58,692 bases of DNA from a virus, in the IMG/VR virus record IMGVR_UViG_3300030102_006279, positions 1-58,692 of that record, one strand, 5' to 3'. Shown piece after piece: positions 17,774 through 25,797 of this stretch (position 1 is its first letter; each line of letters begins with the position of its first letter). A model generated the notes under the pieces. That model was not told the DNA's origin. It saw only the letters and a list, made by a program, of their open reading frames with translations, and searched no databases. A program made the position numbers and the translations under genes.

Positions 17774-19894
17774 TTATCTCCTATTTTTTAGTTCATCAAC
17801 TTCTTCTTTTAGTTCTTTAATAGCCTCAATAAGTACACCTACTAAATTACCATACGCTACAGACATATATTCACTTTTATCATGCACAACTTCTGGCATA
17901 ACTTTTTGCATCTCTTGAGCTATTACACCTGTGCCTTCTCTACCATCTCTGGTAAAGGTAACACCTCTCATATTCATTACTTTATCTAAAGCATTTGTAA
18001 TTGTTTCAATATCACTCTTTAATCGTTCATCAGAAAATGCGGTTACATCATTATTGAAGGTAGCAGCTCCAGCTGCACTCATATCTAATGTCAAAGCTGT
18101 AATTTCTGAGCCACCATCATTACCTTTAAAAATCATGTCTTTATCACTAACAGCACTTTTAATTACTAAATCACTACTACTGTTTGTTAGTCTACCAATT
18201 TCAGTGCCTGCATCTTTAAAAATAACATCTCCGCCATCAGCGTCTAAATTAATATCTCCAGCTACATCTATTGTTAAGTCGCCACTCGATAAGTCTATTT
18301 CTGTACCATCAATAGTTATATTATCTACTATAACTCCAGCGTTTGCGGTTATTGCTCCATTGAAAGCTGCTGCACCTGCTTCTGAACCATCTAATGTTAA
18401 AAATGTAGTATCAACTCCTCCATCTGTACCTTTGAGTATTATGTCAGAATTATTTGCTACAGCGTCAATCGTGATATTTCCAGATGATGTGGAGATAGTA
18501 ACTGCCGCATCTCCTTCAGTTAAATCATCACAAGCCAATGAACTAGCTGAGGCTGCCGCAAAAGATAGCGTCCCACTGCCGTTTGTTTTTAAAAAGTGTC
18601 CATCGCTGCCATCAGCTGTTGGCATGTTAAAGGTAACATTGTTAGATTTTAAAATTAATTTAGAACCATCTGAAGCTATACTTTCGTTGGCATCATGAAA
18701 CTGTAATGTTGGTGTGCCTCCACTATCCTCTAACAAAAGACCTGTGTCATGCACATGAGTTAAAGTTATCTCTGAGTTTGCACCAAAAGAAAGAACTGAA
18801 GCATCTGATAAAAGTTTTACATCATCACCAAAGACTGCATCAAGAACTACTGACAAACCGCCATCAGTCTGTAACGAGCCATCTGTTGTAGAGGTTGCAT
18901 TAGTTGTGTCATCAGTTTTGATAATACCACTTGCTGTCACTGTTGCTGCCTCTAAACTAGCAACAAGTGTACCTGTTGTAATTGACAAGTTACCAGTTGA
19001 AGCCCCTGTAAATGTACCTGTACCCACTATAAACTTATCAGCACTTTCGTCAAAACCAATAAAAGCATTGTTTTGATCGCCTCTTTCTATGACCATACCA
19101 GCATCATTAGTTGGAGTGCCTGTGGTTCCATTCGCTAATTCAATGATAGCGTCGGTTAAAACTTTGTTTGTGGTGTTAATCGTTGTTGTGTCACCGTTTA
19201 CAGTGAAATCACCTGTTACTGTCAAATCATTTGTCACAGTAGCATCGTTTTTAAAAGTTACATCACCACTAGAGTTTACAACCATCGCATCAAGAGTTGA
19301 AGCTGAACCTATTTGACCACCATCAGCAATAGTGATACCAGCTGAATGAACATCTCTTTGGCTAAAAGTTACTGCTCCACCTGAAGCTATGCTTATTGCG
19401 TCTGTGTCAGAAGCTGAACCTATTTGACCACCATTTGCTATGGTAATACCACCTGAGTGAATATCTCTTTGACTAAAAGTTACCACTCCGCCTGATGATA
19501 TAGCTATGGCATCAGTATCACTGGTATGCCCTATATTTGCTCCATTTATGATTATACTACTGACTGTAAGATTACCACTTGCATCAAGAACTGCAGCTTT
19601 GCTTGCTGGTAATGTACAAAATACGAATTTACTCCCTGCCGAAAAATTAACTGCATTATCACTATTAGAGCTTGATATAACTGTAGTTCTAGCCATAGTA
19701 GAACTATCAGCAGATAAAGTACCTAAACCTATTTCAAATTCATCATTTAAAACAATACAGTAATAAGTGGTATTATTGTTTCCAATTCCAGCTGCAAAAG
19801 TTTCAAACCCTGTTTCTGCACCTTCAAAAGTAATTGTACCAGTGCCTGTGGTTGCGGTGGTTTCTTTTACACGGTCATTGATTACTAACGCCAT
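17774..19894 (-). CDS. Tail fibre/spike with C-terminal S74 intramolecular chaperone (706 aa)
   Basis: Long Asp/Gly/Thr/Ser-rich beta-repeat protein. The last ~95 residues form a peptidase S74 (endosialidase-type) chaperone domain: FSDERLKSDIETI marks the self-cleavage start (catalytic Ser of FSDxRLK), followed by TGVIAQEMQKVMPEVV and a coiled-coil end KELKEEVDELKNRR. By family knowledge the domain trimerises the fibre and cuts itself off. The middle contains a three-fold ~37-residue repeat. Confidence 0.9.
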   Translation of the reverse strand: MALVINDRVKETTATTGTGTITFEGAETGFETFAAGIGNNNTTYYCIVLNDEFEIGLGTLSADSSTMARTTVISSSNSDNAVNFSAGSKFVFCTLPASKAAVLDASGNLTVSSIIINGANIGHTSDTDAIAISSGGVVTFSQRDIHSGGITIANGGQIGSASDTDAISIASGGAVTFSQRDVHSAGITIADGGQIGSASTLDAMVVNSSGDVTFKNDATVTNDLTVTGDFTVNGDTTTINTTNKVLTDAIIELANGTTGTPTNDAGMVIERGDQNNAFIGFDESADKFIVGTGTFTGASTGNLSITTGTLVASLEAATVTASGIIKTDDTTNATSTTDGSLQTDGGLSVVLDAVFGDDVKLLSDASVLSFGANSEITLTHVHDTGLLLEDSGGTPTLQFHDANESIASDGSKLILKSNNVTFNMPTADGSDGHFLKTNGSGTLSFAAASASSLACDDLTEGDAAVTISTSSGNITIDAVANNSDIILKGTDGGVDTTFLTLDGSEAGAAAFNGAITANAGVIVDNITIDGTEIDLSSGDLTIDVAGDINLDADGGDVIFKDAGTEIGRLTNSSSDLVIKSAVSDKDMIFKGNDGGSEITALTLDMSAAGAATFNNDVTAFSDERLKSDIETITNALDKVMNMRGVTFTRDGREGTGVIAQEMQKVMPEVVHDKSEYMSVAYGNLVGVLIEAIKELKEEVDELKNRR
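19270..19545 (-). repeat. ~111-bp in-gene tandem repeat of the S74 fibre
   Basis: Two units start 111 bp apart (TTTGACCACCA near 19312 and 19423) and a third diverged unit follows. Each encodes DTDAISIASGGAVTFSQRD-type text followed by GITIANGGQIG. The repeats extend a beta shaft and are a likely site of length variation by slippage or recombination. Confidence 0.75.
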
Positions 19895-19903
19895 GTGTCA
19901 CCT

Positions 19904-20341
19904 CTATGCTATTCGTATGATTGCAGCAGATGAAGAAAAAGCAGGAAACTGTATAGTAAATGTGCCTGAAGTTGCTGTTTTATCGGCACCAAAATTCAAA
20001 ACACATACTGCTGGATCACCAGAAGCTGTGTCGTTATAAATTAATGCACCTCGTGCTGTCAGACTCACGCCTGTAAATGACAGATCTGCAAAATCAACCA
20101 AAGCTGTATCAGAAGATAACGATGTACCGCCATTAGTTAATGCACTTCCTCCAGAAGCATATTGACCTGTAGCTCCTACCTGATTATCTGTAGTAAATGA
20201 TGTGGTTGATTTACCTAAAGTAGCACTACTAGTATACAGCGCTAATTTAAATGAATTACCACCACTTGATTTAAAATTGTGTGTTCCTTCCAATAATTCT
20301 TTTTTGAAGGAATTACATATTGCATTAGTTGTTATCGCCAT
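19904..20341 (-). CDS. Virion structural protein (145 aa)
   Basis: Beta-rich Ser/Thr/Gly protein with SFKLALYTSSATLGKSTTSF and LTARGALIYND, a pattern I recognise from small structural proteins beside marine phage fibre genes. Coupled to the adaptor gene upstream (stop overlaps the ATG region). Probably a fibre attachment or tail component. Confidence 0.65.
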   Translation of the reverse strand: MAITTNAICNSFKKELLEGTHNFKSSGGNSFKLALYTSSATLGKSTTSFTTDNQVGATGQYASGGSALTNGGTSLSSDTALVDFADLSFTGVSLTARGALIYNDTASGDPAVCVLNFGADKTATSGTFTIQFPAFSSSAAIIRIA

Positions 20342-21009
20342 TATCCTGCTCCTTTGACATTTGGTGAAACTGATGGGATTGGCATCCTTGGCACTCCATC
20401 TTCATACTGCCCACGCTTGCGTTGTCCCATTTGTTGCATCGCAAACTGTTGTATCTCTTCATTATACTTTTGTTTGTATAAACTGTACATATCAGCAGGG
20501 CCTTTTAAATAGCTAAAACACTCTGTTAAAACACCATGTAATAACAAACTTTCTTGATTATTAGATAAAAAAGTAGCCGTTGAGCTATTAAAATGTGGTG
20601 GATCAATAATGTAATTAAGCTGAATCGTAAAAGTCGTACTTGGTACAGGGGCAATGACAATAGTGGAGTCATCCCAATTTGCATAATATTTAGGTGTGCC
20701 AGTCGAATCCCCTGGATTAAACTCAGAAATAAAACTAGTATCTCTTTTCTCTAAAAACACACGATTACTACTACTAGTTATTTGCACTGACCTTAAATAA
20801 ATTAAGTCTTCAGGCATACTCACATATCTTTGTGAAGCAACTGTAGTTGATGTTTTGTAAGCTCTTAAATCGTCATACTCAACTTTACCTGCAATATCTA
20901 ACTCAATATTACGAATAAATTGATCAATTAAAGTATCTGACAACACATTAGAGTCTACCTCTGTGTAGTTTCTAACTTGTGTTAAAAAATTTGCATGTGT
21001 AATACTCAT
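20341..21009 (-). CDS. Tail adaptor protein, SU10/gp11-like (222 aa)
   Basis: N-terminus with FLTQVRNYTEVDSNVLSDTLIDQFIRNIELDI, a mid section YVSMPEDLIYLRSVQI and IQLNYIIDPPHF, then an acidic/Gln C-terminus, matches the podovirus/SU10-type adaptor family that docks on the portal and binds the tail. Coupled by ATGA to the 113-aa gene. Works with the gp4-like adaptor and gp10-like protein. Confidence 0.75.
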   Translation of the reverse strand: MSITHANFLTQVRNYTEVDSNVLSDTLIDQFIRNIELDIAGKVEYDDLRAYKTSTTVASQRYVSMPEDLIYLRSVQITSSSNRVFLEKRDTSFISEFNPGDSTGTPKYYANWDDSTIVIAPVPSTTFTIQLNYIIDPPHFNSSTATFLSNNQESLLLHGVLTECFSYLKGPADMYSLYKQKYNEEIQQFAMQQMGQRKRGQYEDGVPRMPIPSVSPNVKGAG

Positions 21010-21347
21010 GATATACTCACCGTTACTTCGCCAACTTTCATATTCATTTGACGGCGTTTGTTTTGTTCATCTGCACTATCCGGCACACTTTGCGAGTTTG
21101 TATCAAAACTTACAAAAAGTGCTGGGTCTAAATTAACATCTGTAGGCGAACTTCTTAAAGGTCTAGGATTTCTCAATGCAATACGATCTGATTGATGATG
21201 CTTACGCCTTATCTGTGGATGCTTAGCTTCGTACTCCGACTTATGCACAAATGATCCATTCCACTCTTTGACCATCTCATTATATGGAAACTCCATACCT
21301 GACCTATCAGATATTGCTTTTGCGTATTTACCTTTTGCGTATGCCAT
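21006..21347 (-). CDS. Hypothetical protein in head-tail cluster (113 aa)
   Basis: Basic N-terminus (MAYAKGKYAKAISDRSGMEFPYNEMVKEW) followed by LDPALFVSFDTNSQSVPDS. Similar small proteins with an ERSGFEFPYxEMVxEWNG-like start occur between adaptor genes of marine podoviruses. Its location between the two adaptors suggests a head-tail joining role. Confidence 0.65.
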   Translation of the reverse strand: MAYAKGKYAKAISDRSGMEFPYNEMVKEWNGSFVHKSEYEAKHPQIRRKHHQSDRIALRNPRPLRSSPTDVNLDPALFVSFDTNSQSVPDSADEQNKRRQMNMKVGEVTVSIS

Positions 21348-21349
21348 AA

Positions 21350-22039
21350 TTAATTACCTGAAGGATAAAAACTTTGCGGTGTAATATACACAGAAGTTCT
21401 TTGTCCGTCTTCATCTAAAGCTCTTTTAAGCTCATCTTCATAAATCATTTTATTCTGTTGTGTTAGCTGTGGATTTATCTTCATACTTAAATAGTAAGCT
21501 AAACCAGCCACCATGCAAGGAATAAACCTAAAAGCAACATCTGCCTGATTAGTATAGGCACCTGCATCTTCAATACGCTCCATAAAGTAATATTTAAGAT
21601 GAGTAAATGTACTTGCATCTGGTGTTTGATACAAAGTGATGGTTGGTGTGGTTTGTCGATCCACATAATACTCAGAAGGTTGTCCTTGTGCTCCCTTGTT
21701 GTTTTTAGAAGCATAGTCACTTCTTGATATTTTAGTTAAGGATACATCACTAGTGGTGCTTGTAATTGCACTTGAACTACTAATATACGCCTCTAAAATA
21801 TCACTGGTGTTTGAAGGAGCTGTATAAGTCGCAGTTCCTGCAGTTAAAGCTTGAGTATGTAAAGCAACTTTCCATAAATGCACACCGCGATTGCCCCACT
21901 CAGAAAACAAAATGTTAAGACTACGACGAGCAGACTTAAGGTCACGACCGCTATTAGTTCTAACAGCGCAACGCTCATATGCCTCCTCAATGATGTCATC
22001 GATATCAAGATCAAATGTGGTTGTGCCTGATGTTGCCAT
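21350..22039 (-). CDS. Head completion/adaptor protein, P22 gp4-like (229 aa)
   Basis: Helical N-terminus IDDIIEEAYERCAVRTNSGRD, then SARRSLNILFSEWGNRGVHLWKV and the later VAFRFIPCMVAGLAYYLSMKINPQL. This combination is characteristic of the gp4-like tail accessory/adaptor family. The protein attaches to the portal dodecamer and seals the head. No enzyme residues looked for or seen. Confidence 0.75.
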   Translation of the reverse strand: MATSGTTTFDLDIDDIIEEAYERCAVRTNSGRDLKSARRSLNILFSEWGNRGVHLWKVALHTQALTAGTATYTAPSNTSDILEAYISSSSAITSTTSDVSLTKISRSDYASKNNKGAQGQPSEYYVDRQTTPTITLYQTPDASTFTHLKYYFMERIEDAGAYTNQADVAFRFIPCMVAGLAYYLSMKINPQLTQQNKMIYEDELKRALDEDGQRTSVYITPQSFYPSGN

Positions 22040-22047
22040 TTAGCCTC

Positions 22048-22413
22048 CTAAAAATGACCTTTAAATTTTGTACCTCTAATTGCAGCACCCTGTCCTTTAG
22101 TCATAAAACCTCCATTAAATTTTTTTGCTTTCTTTAATTGACCTCTTGTTTTATTTTTGGGTTTTTTTGATGAGCTACCAACAACGACACCCGCACCAGC
22201 AGCAGTACCGATTTTGGTTTTTTCTGAAGTTAATAAATCTTTCATATGTTGCTTAGCTACTTTTCTTTGACCTGCACGCTTAAACTTTTTTGGTATTGGA
22301 GTTGCTTGATCTTTATAAATTAAAAAATCAACTTTTTTTTCAGGATTTGCTTTAGTTGACAATTTTTTTATAAAAATATCATCTAAAGCTTTTATAGCTT
22401 TTAATATTCCCAT
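22048..22413 (-). CDS. Basic protein with C-terminal AIRGTKFKG tag (121 aa)
   Basis: Strongly Lys-rich; N-terminus MGILKAIKALDDIFIKKL, a helical middle, and the end GGFMTKGQGAAIRGTKFKGHF. The final 12 residues closely match the end of the next gene (GGAAIKGMNFKGVL) and weakly that of the 121-aa protein at 31.3-31.7 kb. Function unknown; the shared tail suggests a common targeting or packaging signal. Confidence 0.65.
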   Translation of the reverse strand: MGILKAIKALDDIFIKKLSTKANPEKKVDFLIYKDQATPIPKKFKRAGQRKVAKQHMKDLLTSEKTKIGTAAGAGVVVGSSSKKPKNKTRGQLKKAKKFNGGFMTKGQGAAIRGTKFKGHF

Positions 22414-22421
22414 CTAAACTC

Positions 22422-23627
22422 CTATAAAACGCCTTTAAAGTTCATGCCTTTGATTGCAGCACCACCACCGCGTTTTTTGATAACACCTCTACCCATTAAA
22501 ATATCTTTTTTGGTTATTTTACCATCACCAGATAAATCAGGAAAACCGCCATTTTTGGCTTTCATCATACCGCCAGCGCGTCTACCTGTTTTAGAACCCT
22601 TACCAATGATGTCTGCTTGAGATACTTTATCTTCTTTACGCTTTGGTTTTGTGGTTTTTTTCTTTTTATCAAGTAACATTGCACCAAAACCAATAGTTCC
22701 TACTGCAGCAATCTTTTTCTTACTTGATTTACGCTTTTGTATTAACCTTTTTTTTAATTTACTCTCATCAAGCAATTTCATAAACTCTCCTTGTTTTTGA
22801 GGAGTCATTTTAGTTAACTCTGCTACTTCTCTTTTGGTGTAATTTCCAAGATCTTTTGACGCTTTCTTAGAAATTAAATCTAAAGCAAGTTTACCAAATC
22901 TAGCTTTCATAACACCGCCTTTGCGTTTACCTACTAATTTTTTAGCATTTTTAACATCTGTCACCGTCATTTTACCCGCACCAGAATTTCTTTTTTCTTT
23001 AGCTAATTTATAACCCAACACTGAGGCAGCTTCTCTTAAATCTGTCAATGTCACTTTATCTTCACCAGCTTGTTTTTTTGCTCGTGTGTAAACAGCTGTG
23101 CTACCAGCTATATCACCATCTTTAGCTTTCATCATACCACCAGCTTTACGCTGACCAAATCTACCTGAAGCAGGTGTAGGTGCTTTAGCTTTAACTTTTT
23201 TAACAGCAGCTGTAAGACTTGAATCTTTTGTATTTGTAGTATCACGCTTACCTTTAACCATAGTAGCTTTAGATACTTTATCTTCGACTCTACTAGCTGA
23301 TGGACCTTTGCCTTCATGCTTTTTGATGGCTTTATATTTTTTACCTTGATAGGTAAACAATGTGCCAGGGCCTTTTGCAAGAGCAATAGAAAATGCTTTA
23401 CCAAAACCGCTTAATTGTTTTGCTTTACCGGAAAAACCTGCATCACCTTTTTGACCACCAATTCTTGGGTCTATTGTAGTTCTGCCTCTAGAACCACCTA
23501 AGGTTCCAGGTCCTTTTGAACCAGCTTTGCCTGCAAAACCAGCATCACCTTTAGTTCCACCTATACGAGGATCTATTGTTGTCCTTTTAAGTTTACCGCT
23601 ACCTTTATTACTTGGTCCTACTGCCAT
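22422..23627 (-). CDS. Basic repeat protein with GGMMKAK repeats and EF-hand-like loops (401 aa)
   Basis: N-terminal duplication of RTTIDPRIGG, then KGDAGFAGKA/KGDAGFSGKA. Three copies of a GGMMKAK/GGVMKAR motif lie near residues 165, 237 and 355. Dockerin/EF-hand-like acidic loops are DLSGDGKITKKD near residue 370 and degenerate GEDKVTLTDL and GAGKMTVTDV. It ends GGGAAIKGMNFKGVL. Very Lys-rich overall. The acidic loops may bind Ca2+; the role is unknown and it could be packaged in the virion. No hydrophobic core domain is evident. Confidence 0.7.
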   Translation of the reverse strand: MAVGPSNKGSGKLKRTTIDPRIGGTKGDAGFAGKAGSKGPGTLGGSRGRTTIDPRIGGQKGDAGFSGKAKQLSGFGKAFSIALAKGPGTLFTYQGKKYKAIKKHEGKGPSASRVEDKVSKATMVKGKRDTTNTKDSSLTAAVKKVKAKAPTPASGRFGQRKAGGMMKAKDGDIAGSTAVYTRAKKQAGEDKVTLTDLREAASVLGYKLAKEKRNSGAGKMTVTDVKNAKKLVGKRKGGVMKARFGKLALDLISKKASKDLGNYTKREVAELTKMTPQKQGEFMKLLDESKLKKRLIQKRKSSKKKIAAVGTIGFGAMLLDKKKKTTKPKRKEDKVSQADIIGKGSKTGRRAGGMMKAKNGGFPDLSGDGKITKKDILMGRGVIKKRGGGAAIKGMNFKGVL

Positions 23628-23636
23628 GATTGCCTC

Positions 23637-23915
23637 CTAAATATCGATTAATCCACCATAGTATTTTTTATCTATGGTTCTCACATTTGTTGGTTTACCT
23701 CCAACTCCTTGAGCTTTCGCTCTTTTTCTAGTCACAGCAGAGCGAATTTGACTTTTGCTCATGCTTGCAGCTTTTGAAGCTGGAACACATTTTGGATACT
23801 TACGCTTTGAGCCTTTCGCACTTTTACGCCCACACTTTTTGTATCCTCCGCCTTTTTTGGGAGCACCTATGTCTACCCAATTTTCAGAGAACCATTTTTT
23901 AAGACCGCTACTCAT
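23637..23915 (-). CDS. DUF5872-like small protein (92 aa)
   Basis: WVDIGAPKKGGGYKKCGRK, then YPKCVPASKAASMSKSQIRSAV and KRAKAQGVGGKP reproduce the pattern I know as DUF5872, found in marine phages and large DNA viruses. Two Cys residues could form a small metal or disulfide site. Lies in a run of small basic genes between the capsid and head-completion genes. Confidence 0.78.
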   Translation of the reverse strand: MSSGLKKWFSENWVDIGAPKKGGGYKKCGRKSAKGSKRKYPKCVPASKAASMSKSQIRSAVTRKRAKAQGVGGKPTNVRTIDKKYYGGLIDI

Positions 23916-24205
23916 TACATCAAATCTTTGTAATATGCTGCAGCAGAAGGATTTGACATACTTACACCGTCAATATCAGAGTTAATTGCTGAACCTAATG
24001 TATCACCTGACTCAACAAATGTTCCCTCTTTTGCAGGTTTTGGACCTCTAAAATCTTTACGCTTTTTACCGCCTGGACCTTTGACTTTACCCGCACAAAC
24101 TTTACTTGCATACGCATTAGCATAAGCGCTTGGGTACACGTCAAATTTAGCCTTAGCAGCTGCTTTACCTCTTGGGCAAAGCTTTTGTCCTTTTTTCTTA
24201 GCCAT
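23915..24205 (-). CDS. Small CPRGKAAAKAKF-type phage protein (96 aa)
   Basis: KLCPRGKAAAKAKFDVYPSAYANAYASKVCAGK is a signature I recognise from cyanophages and pelagiphages. The C-terminal half is acidic (GTFVESGDTLGSAINSDIDG). Its stop shares a base with the DUF5872-like start. Function unknown. Confidence 0.75.
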   Translation of the reverse strand: MAKKKGQKLCPRGKAAAKAKFDVYPSAYANAYASKVCAGKVKGPGGKKRKDFRGPKPAKEGTFVESGDTLGSAINSDIDGVSMSNPSAAAYYKDLM

Positions 24206-24244
24206 AACTTTCTCCTATTTAAAGTCTAGCAGTTTAAGTCTATT

Positions 24245-24385
24245 CTATCTAGACCTAGCTCTTTTTTTGCGTCCAGCACAATGTGCCTTTTCACTAAAAC
24301 CTTTTGGGTTTTTACAATTTACACTTGCCTTTCGTTTCTTAGACCACTTCTTTTTTTGAGGTGGTTTTGAAACTTGCTGTGACAT
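24245..24385 (-). CDS. Tiny basic protein, NCKNPKGFSEKAHCAG motif (46 aa)
   Basis: Unbroken ATG-to-TAG reading frame filling the 191-nt gap after the endolysin gene. The product starts MSQQVSKPPQKKKW and carries VNCKNPKGFSEKAHCAGRKK, a Cys-containing motif I associate with small proteins of cyanophages and other marine viruses. Its neighbours are also Cys-containing basic proteins (DUF5872-like, CPRGK-type, DUF6321-like), so the group may be functionally linked. Confidence 0.72.
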   Translation of the reverse strand: MSQQVSKPPQKKKWSKKRKASVNCKNPKGFSEKAHCAGRKKRARSR

Positions 24386-24396
24386 TTGGGATCTTC

Positions 24397-24858
24397 CTAT
24401 GGGCATCTACTGTACCTCACTTTACCGTTTTCATCTTTTTCAGCTAACAAATACTCTCTCCTATTTGTTTCGCCTACATAAGATGCATGAACCCATCCTG
24501 AATTTATTTCATCAGGGTTATGAAATTCAAGAATGACTTGATCGTAATCTAAATTTTCGTCAATAAAGTCAGCTAATTCTTTATTAGAAACACCAGGCAC
24601 TTCAAAATCTGCAGCCTCGCCTTTGCAATGTTGTGACCTTGAAGAAGAACCAATTTTTTGACTTAATTCTGGCGATCTATACCCAGAACTAATGGTTACA
24701 GGTTTTTGAAAATAATCTCGTACAGGCTGTAACACATTGTCACAAAGCTTTTGTAAGTTTTCGATGTGTTCCTTGTCGGGTGTATTATCTATATTACATC
24801 GTTCAGCTGTCTGTGACTTAGTAAGTTCGGCTAGAGTAAAATTATCACTTAATCTCAT
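24397..24858 (-). CDS. Endolysin, peptidase M15-like (153 aa)
   Basis: Small zinc peptidase of the M15 (DD-/LD-carboxypeptidase) type. VTISSGYRSPELSQ precedes the zinc ligands SQHCKGEAADF (H77, D84) and GWVHASYVG (H124). Length matches single-domain phage endolysins. It would cleave peptidoglycan cross-links at lysis. Immediately upstream, overlapping by ATGA, lies a 44-residue membrane protein. No signal peptide, so release presumably needs a holin. Confidence 0.88.
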   Translation of the reverse strand: MRLSDNFTLAELTKSQTAERCNIDNTPDKEHIENLQKLCDNVLQPVRDYFQKPVTISSGYRSPELSQKIGSSSRSQHCKGEAADFEVPGVSNKELADFIDENLDYDQVILEFHNPDEINSGWVHASYVGETNRREYLLAEKDENGKVRYSRCP

Positions 24859-24989
24859 AATACTAAAAGTAAAAAAACAAGTGAAATAATAACAAGATCT
24901 CTAATTTTACAACTTTCACAAGTCCAACTATCTTGATATTTTCTCCACAGTTTATCTACAGATTTAAACATTTTTGTTAACATTTCCAT
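24855..24989 (-). CDS. Small membrane protein with CxxC, upstream of endolysin (44 aa)
   Basis: Reading frame of 45 codons that overlaps the start of the endolysin gene as ATGA. Sequence runs MEMLTKMFKSVDKLW, then SWTCESCKIRDL and a strongly hydrophobic C-terminus VIISLVFLLLVL. The CESC pair followed by a single membrane segment is unusual for a holin. A start two codons downstream (24983) is also possible. Coupling to the lysis gene suggests a role in lysis, as a holin or release factor, but this is inference. Confidence 0.62.
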   Translation of the reverse strand: MEMLTKMFKSVDKLWRKYQDSWTCESCKIRDLVIISLVFLLLVL

Positions 24990-25300
24990 CTTCTCCTCGC
25001 TTGGCATATGCGCTTGTTAGGTGTTTTACGACAGTTTACATTGTGCATTTTTGCTTGACCAGCACTTCTTGCACAAAATGATTTTCTTCGTTTTGCCGCT
25101 TTACTACCTTTTTTTACATCACCTGTAACAGCAGTTTTTAATTTACTGCCAGGATTCATACGACGGTACGCTTTGACACCAGCTTGTGTCATTCCGGCAC
25201 CTGATTTAGTAGGTCTGTAGTTTCGTTTATTACGAGCAGGCATGCCCCCTTTTGAGAAGCCTACTAACTCATTTGTATACTGTTCAACACTAATTTCCAT
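24977..25300 (-). CDS. DUF6321-like basic protein (107 aa)
   Basis: AGMTQAGVKAYRRMNPGSKLKTAV, then KKGSKAAKRRKSFCARSAGQ and the Cys-rich end MHNVNCRKTPNKRICQARRRWKC match the DUF6321-type family seen in cyanophages. Four Cys in the C-terminal half could bind metal. The last 13 bases overlap the small membrane protein's start region. Confidence 0.75.
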   Translation of the reverse strand: MEISVEQYTNELVGFSKGGMPARNKRNYRPTKSGAGMTQAGVKAYRRMNPGSKLKTAVTGDVKKGSKAAKRRKSFCARSAGQAKMHNVNCRKTPNKRICQARRRWKC

Positions 25301-25302
25301 AA

Positions 25303-25725
25303 TTAATCGTAGTTTTTAATAAACTCTGCAATGACTGTGTAAGTATTTCCTGAATCAGCTGCTCCTGGAACCACAAAGTTAACATCGCTCTGATTAGAGT
25401 TAGATGAAGTATTTGCTGGAATACCACCAAACTCTCTAAAGTCCCAATAACCTGAATCTACCAATGTTACGATCGGTATATCACCATCTGAGTCTTCAAA
25501 ATCTAATCTTGCAAATGAGTCGCCACCATCACCATTAGCACATGACCACCATATTCTTTGTGGACTTACTGTTGTGACGGATTGTCCGTTTGAGTTTGCT
25601 GCAAGAGCTGATACATCAGCAAAAACTGTTGTACCGCCTGTGCCATCGGATTCATTTACGATTTTGATCACTACCCTCTTATCATTTTCTTGTAAGATTG
25701 TAGGTCCTGTTACTGTATCTGCCAT
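25303..25725 (-). CDS. Putative virion structural protein (140 aa)
   Basis: Beta-rich sequence with QRIWWSCANGDGGDSFARLDFEDSDGDI and YWDFREFGGIPA, ending NTYTVIAEFIKNYD. No enzyme motif. It has a strong AGGAGGGA ribosome-binding site 5 nt before the ATG, and a terminator and a parS-type site lie upstream. Location beside the capsid genes suggests a minor capsid or decoration protein. Confidence 0.68.
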   Translation of the reverse strand: MADTVTGPTILQENDKRVVIKIVNESDGTGGTTVFADVSALAANSNGQSVTTVSPQRIWWSCANGDGGDSFARLDFEDSDGDIPIVTLVDSGYWDFREFGGIPANTSSNSNQSDVNFVVPGAADSGNTYTVIAEFIKNYD

Positions 25726-25751
25726 AGTTTCCCTCCTTAATTAAGAAACAA

Positions 25752-25767
25752 TGTTCCACGTGGAACA
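25752..25767. promoter_or_regulatory. Perfect 16-bp parS-type palindrome
   Basis: TGTTCCACGTGGAACA is an exact match to the chromosomal parS consensus TGTTNCACGTGNAACA bound by ParB. No other CACGTG in the window is embedded in such arms. It lies between the T-run of a terminator and the ribosome-binding site of the 140-aa gene. It might recruit host ParB, or be a coincidental palindrome. There is no parA or parB in the genome. Confidence 0.6.
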
Positions 25768-25790
25768 AAAAGTGCCTCCGAAGAGGCACT
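25766..25790 (-). terminator. Rho-independent terminator with UUCG loop
   Basis: On the minus strand AGTGCCTC, TTCG, GAGGCACT form a perfect 8-bp stem with a stable UUCG tetraloop, followed by TTTTT. It ends transcription of the 169-aa gene (stop at 25798). The parS-type site begins within the T tract. Confidence 0.88.
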
Positions 25791-25797
25791 ATAAATA

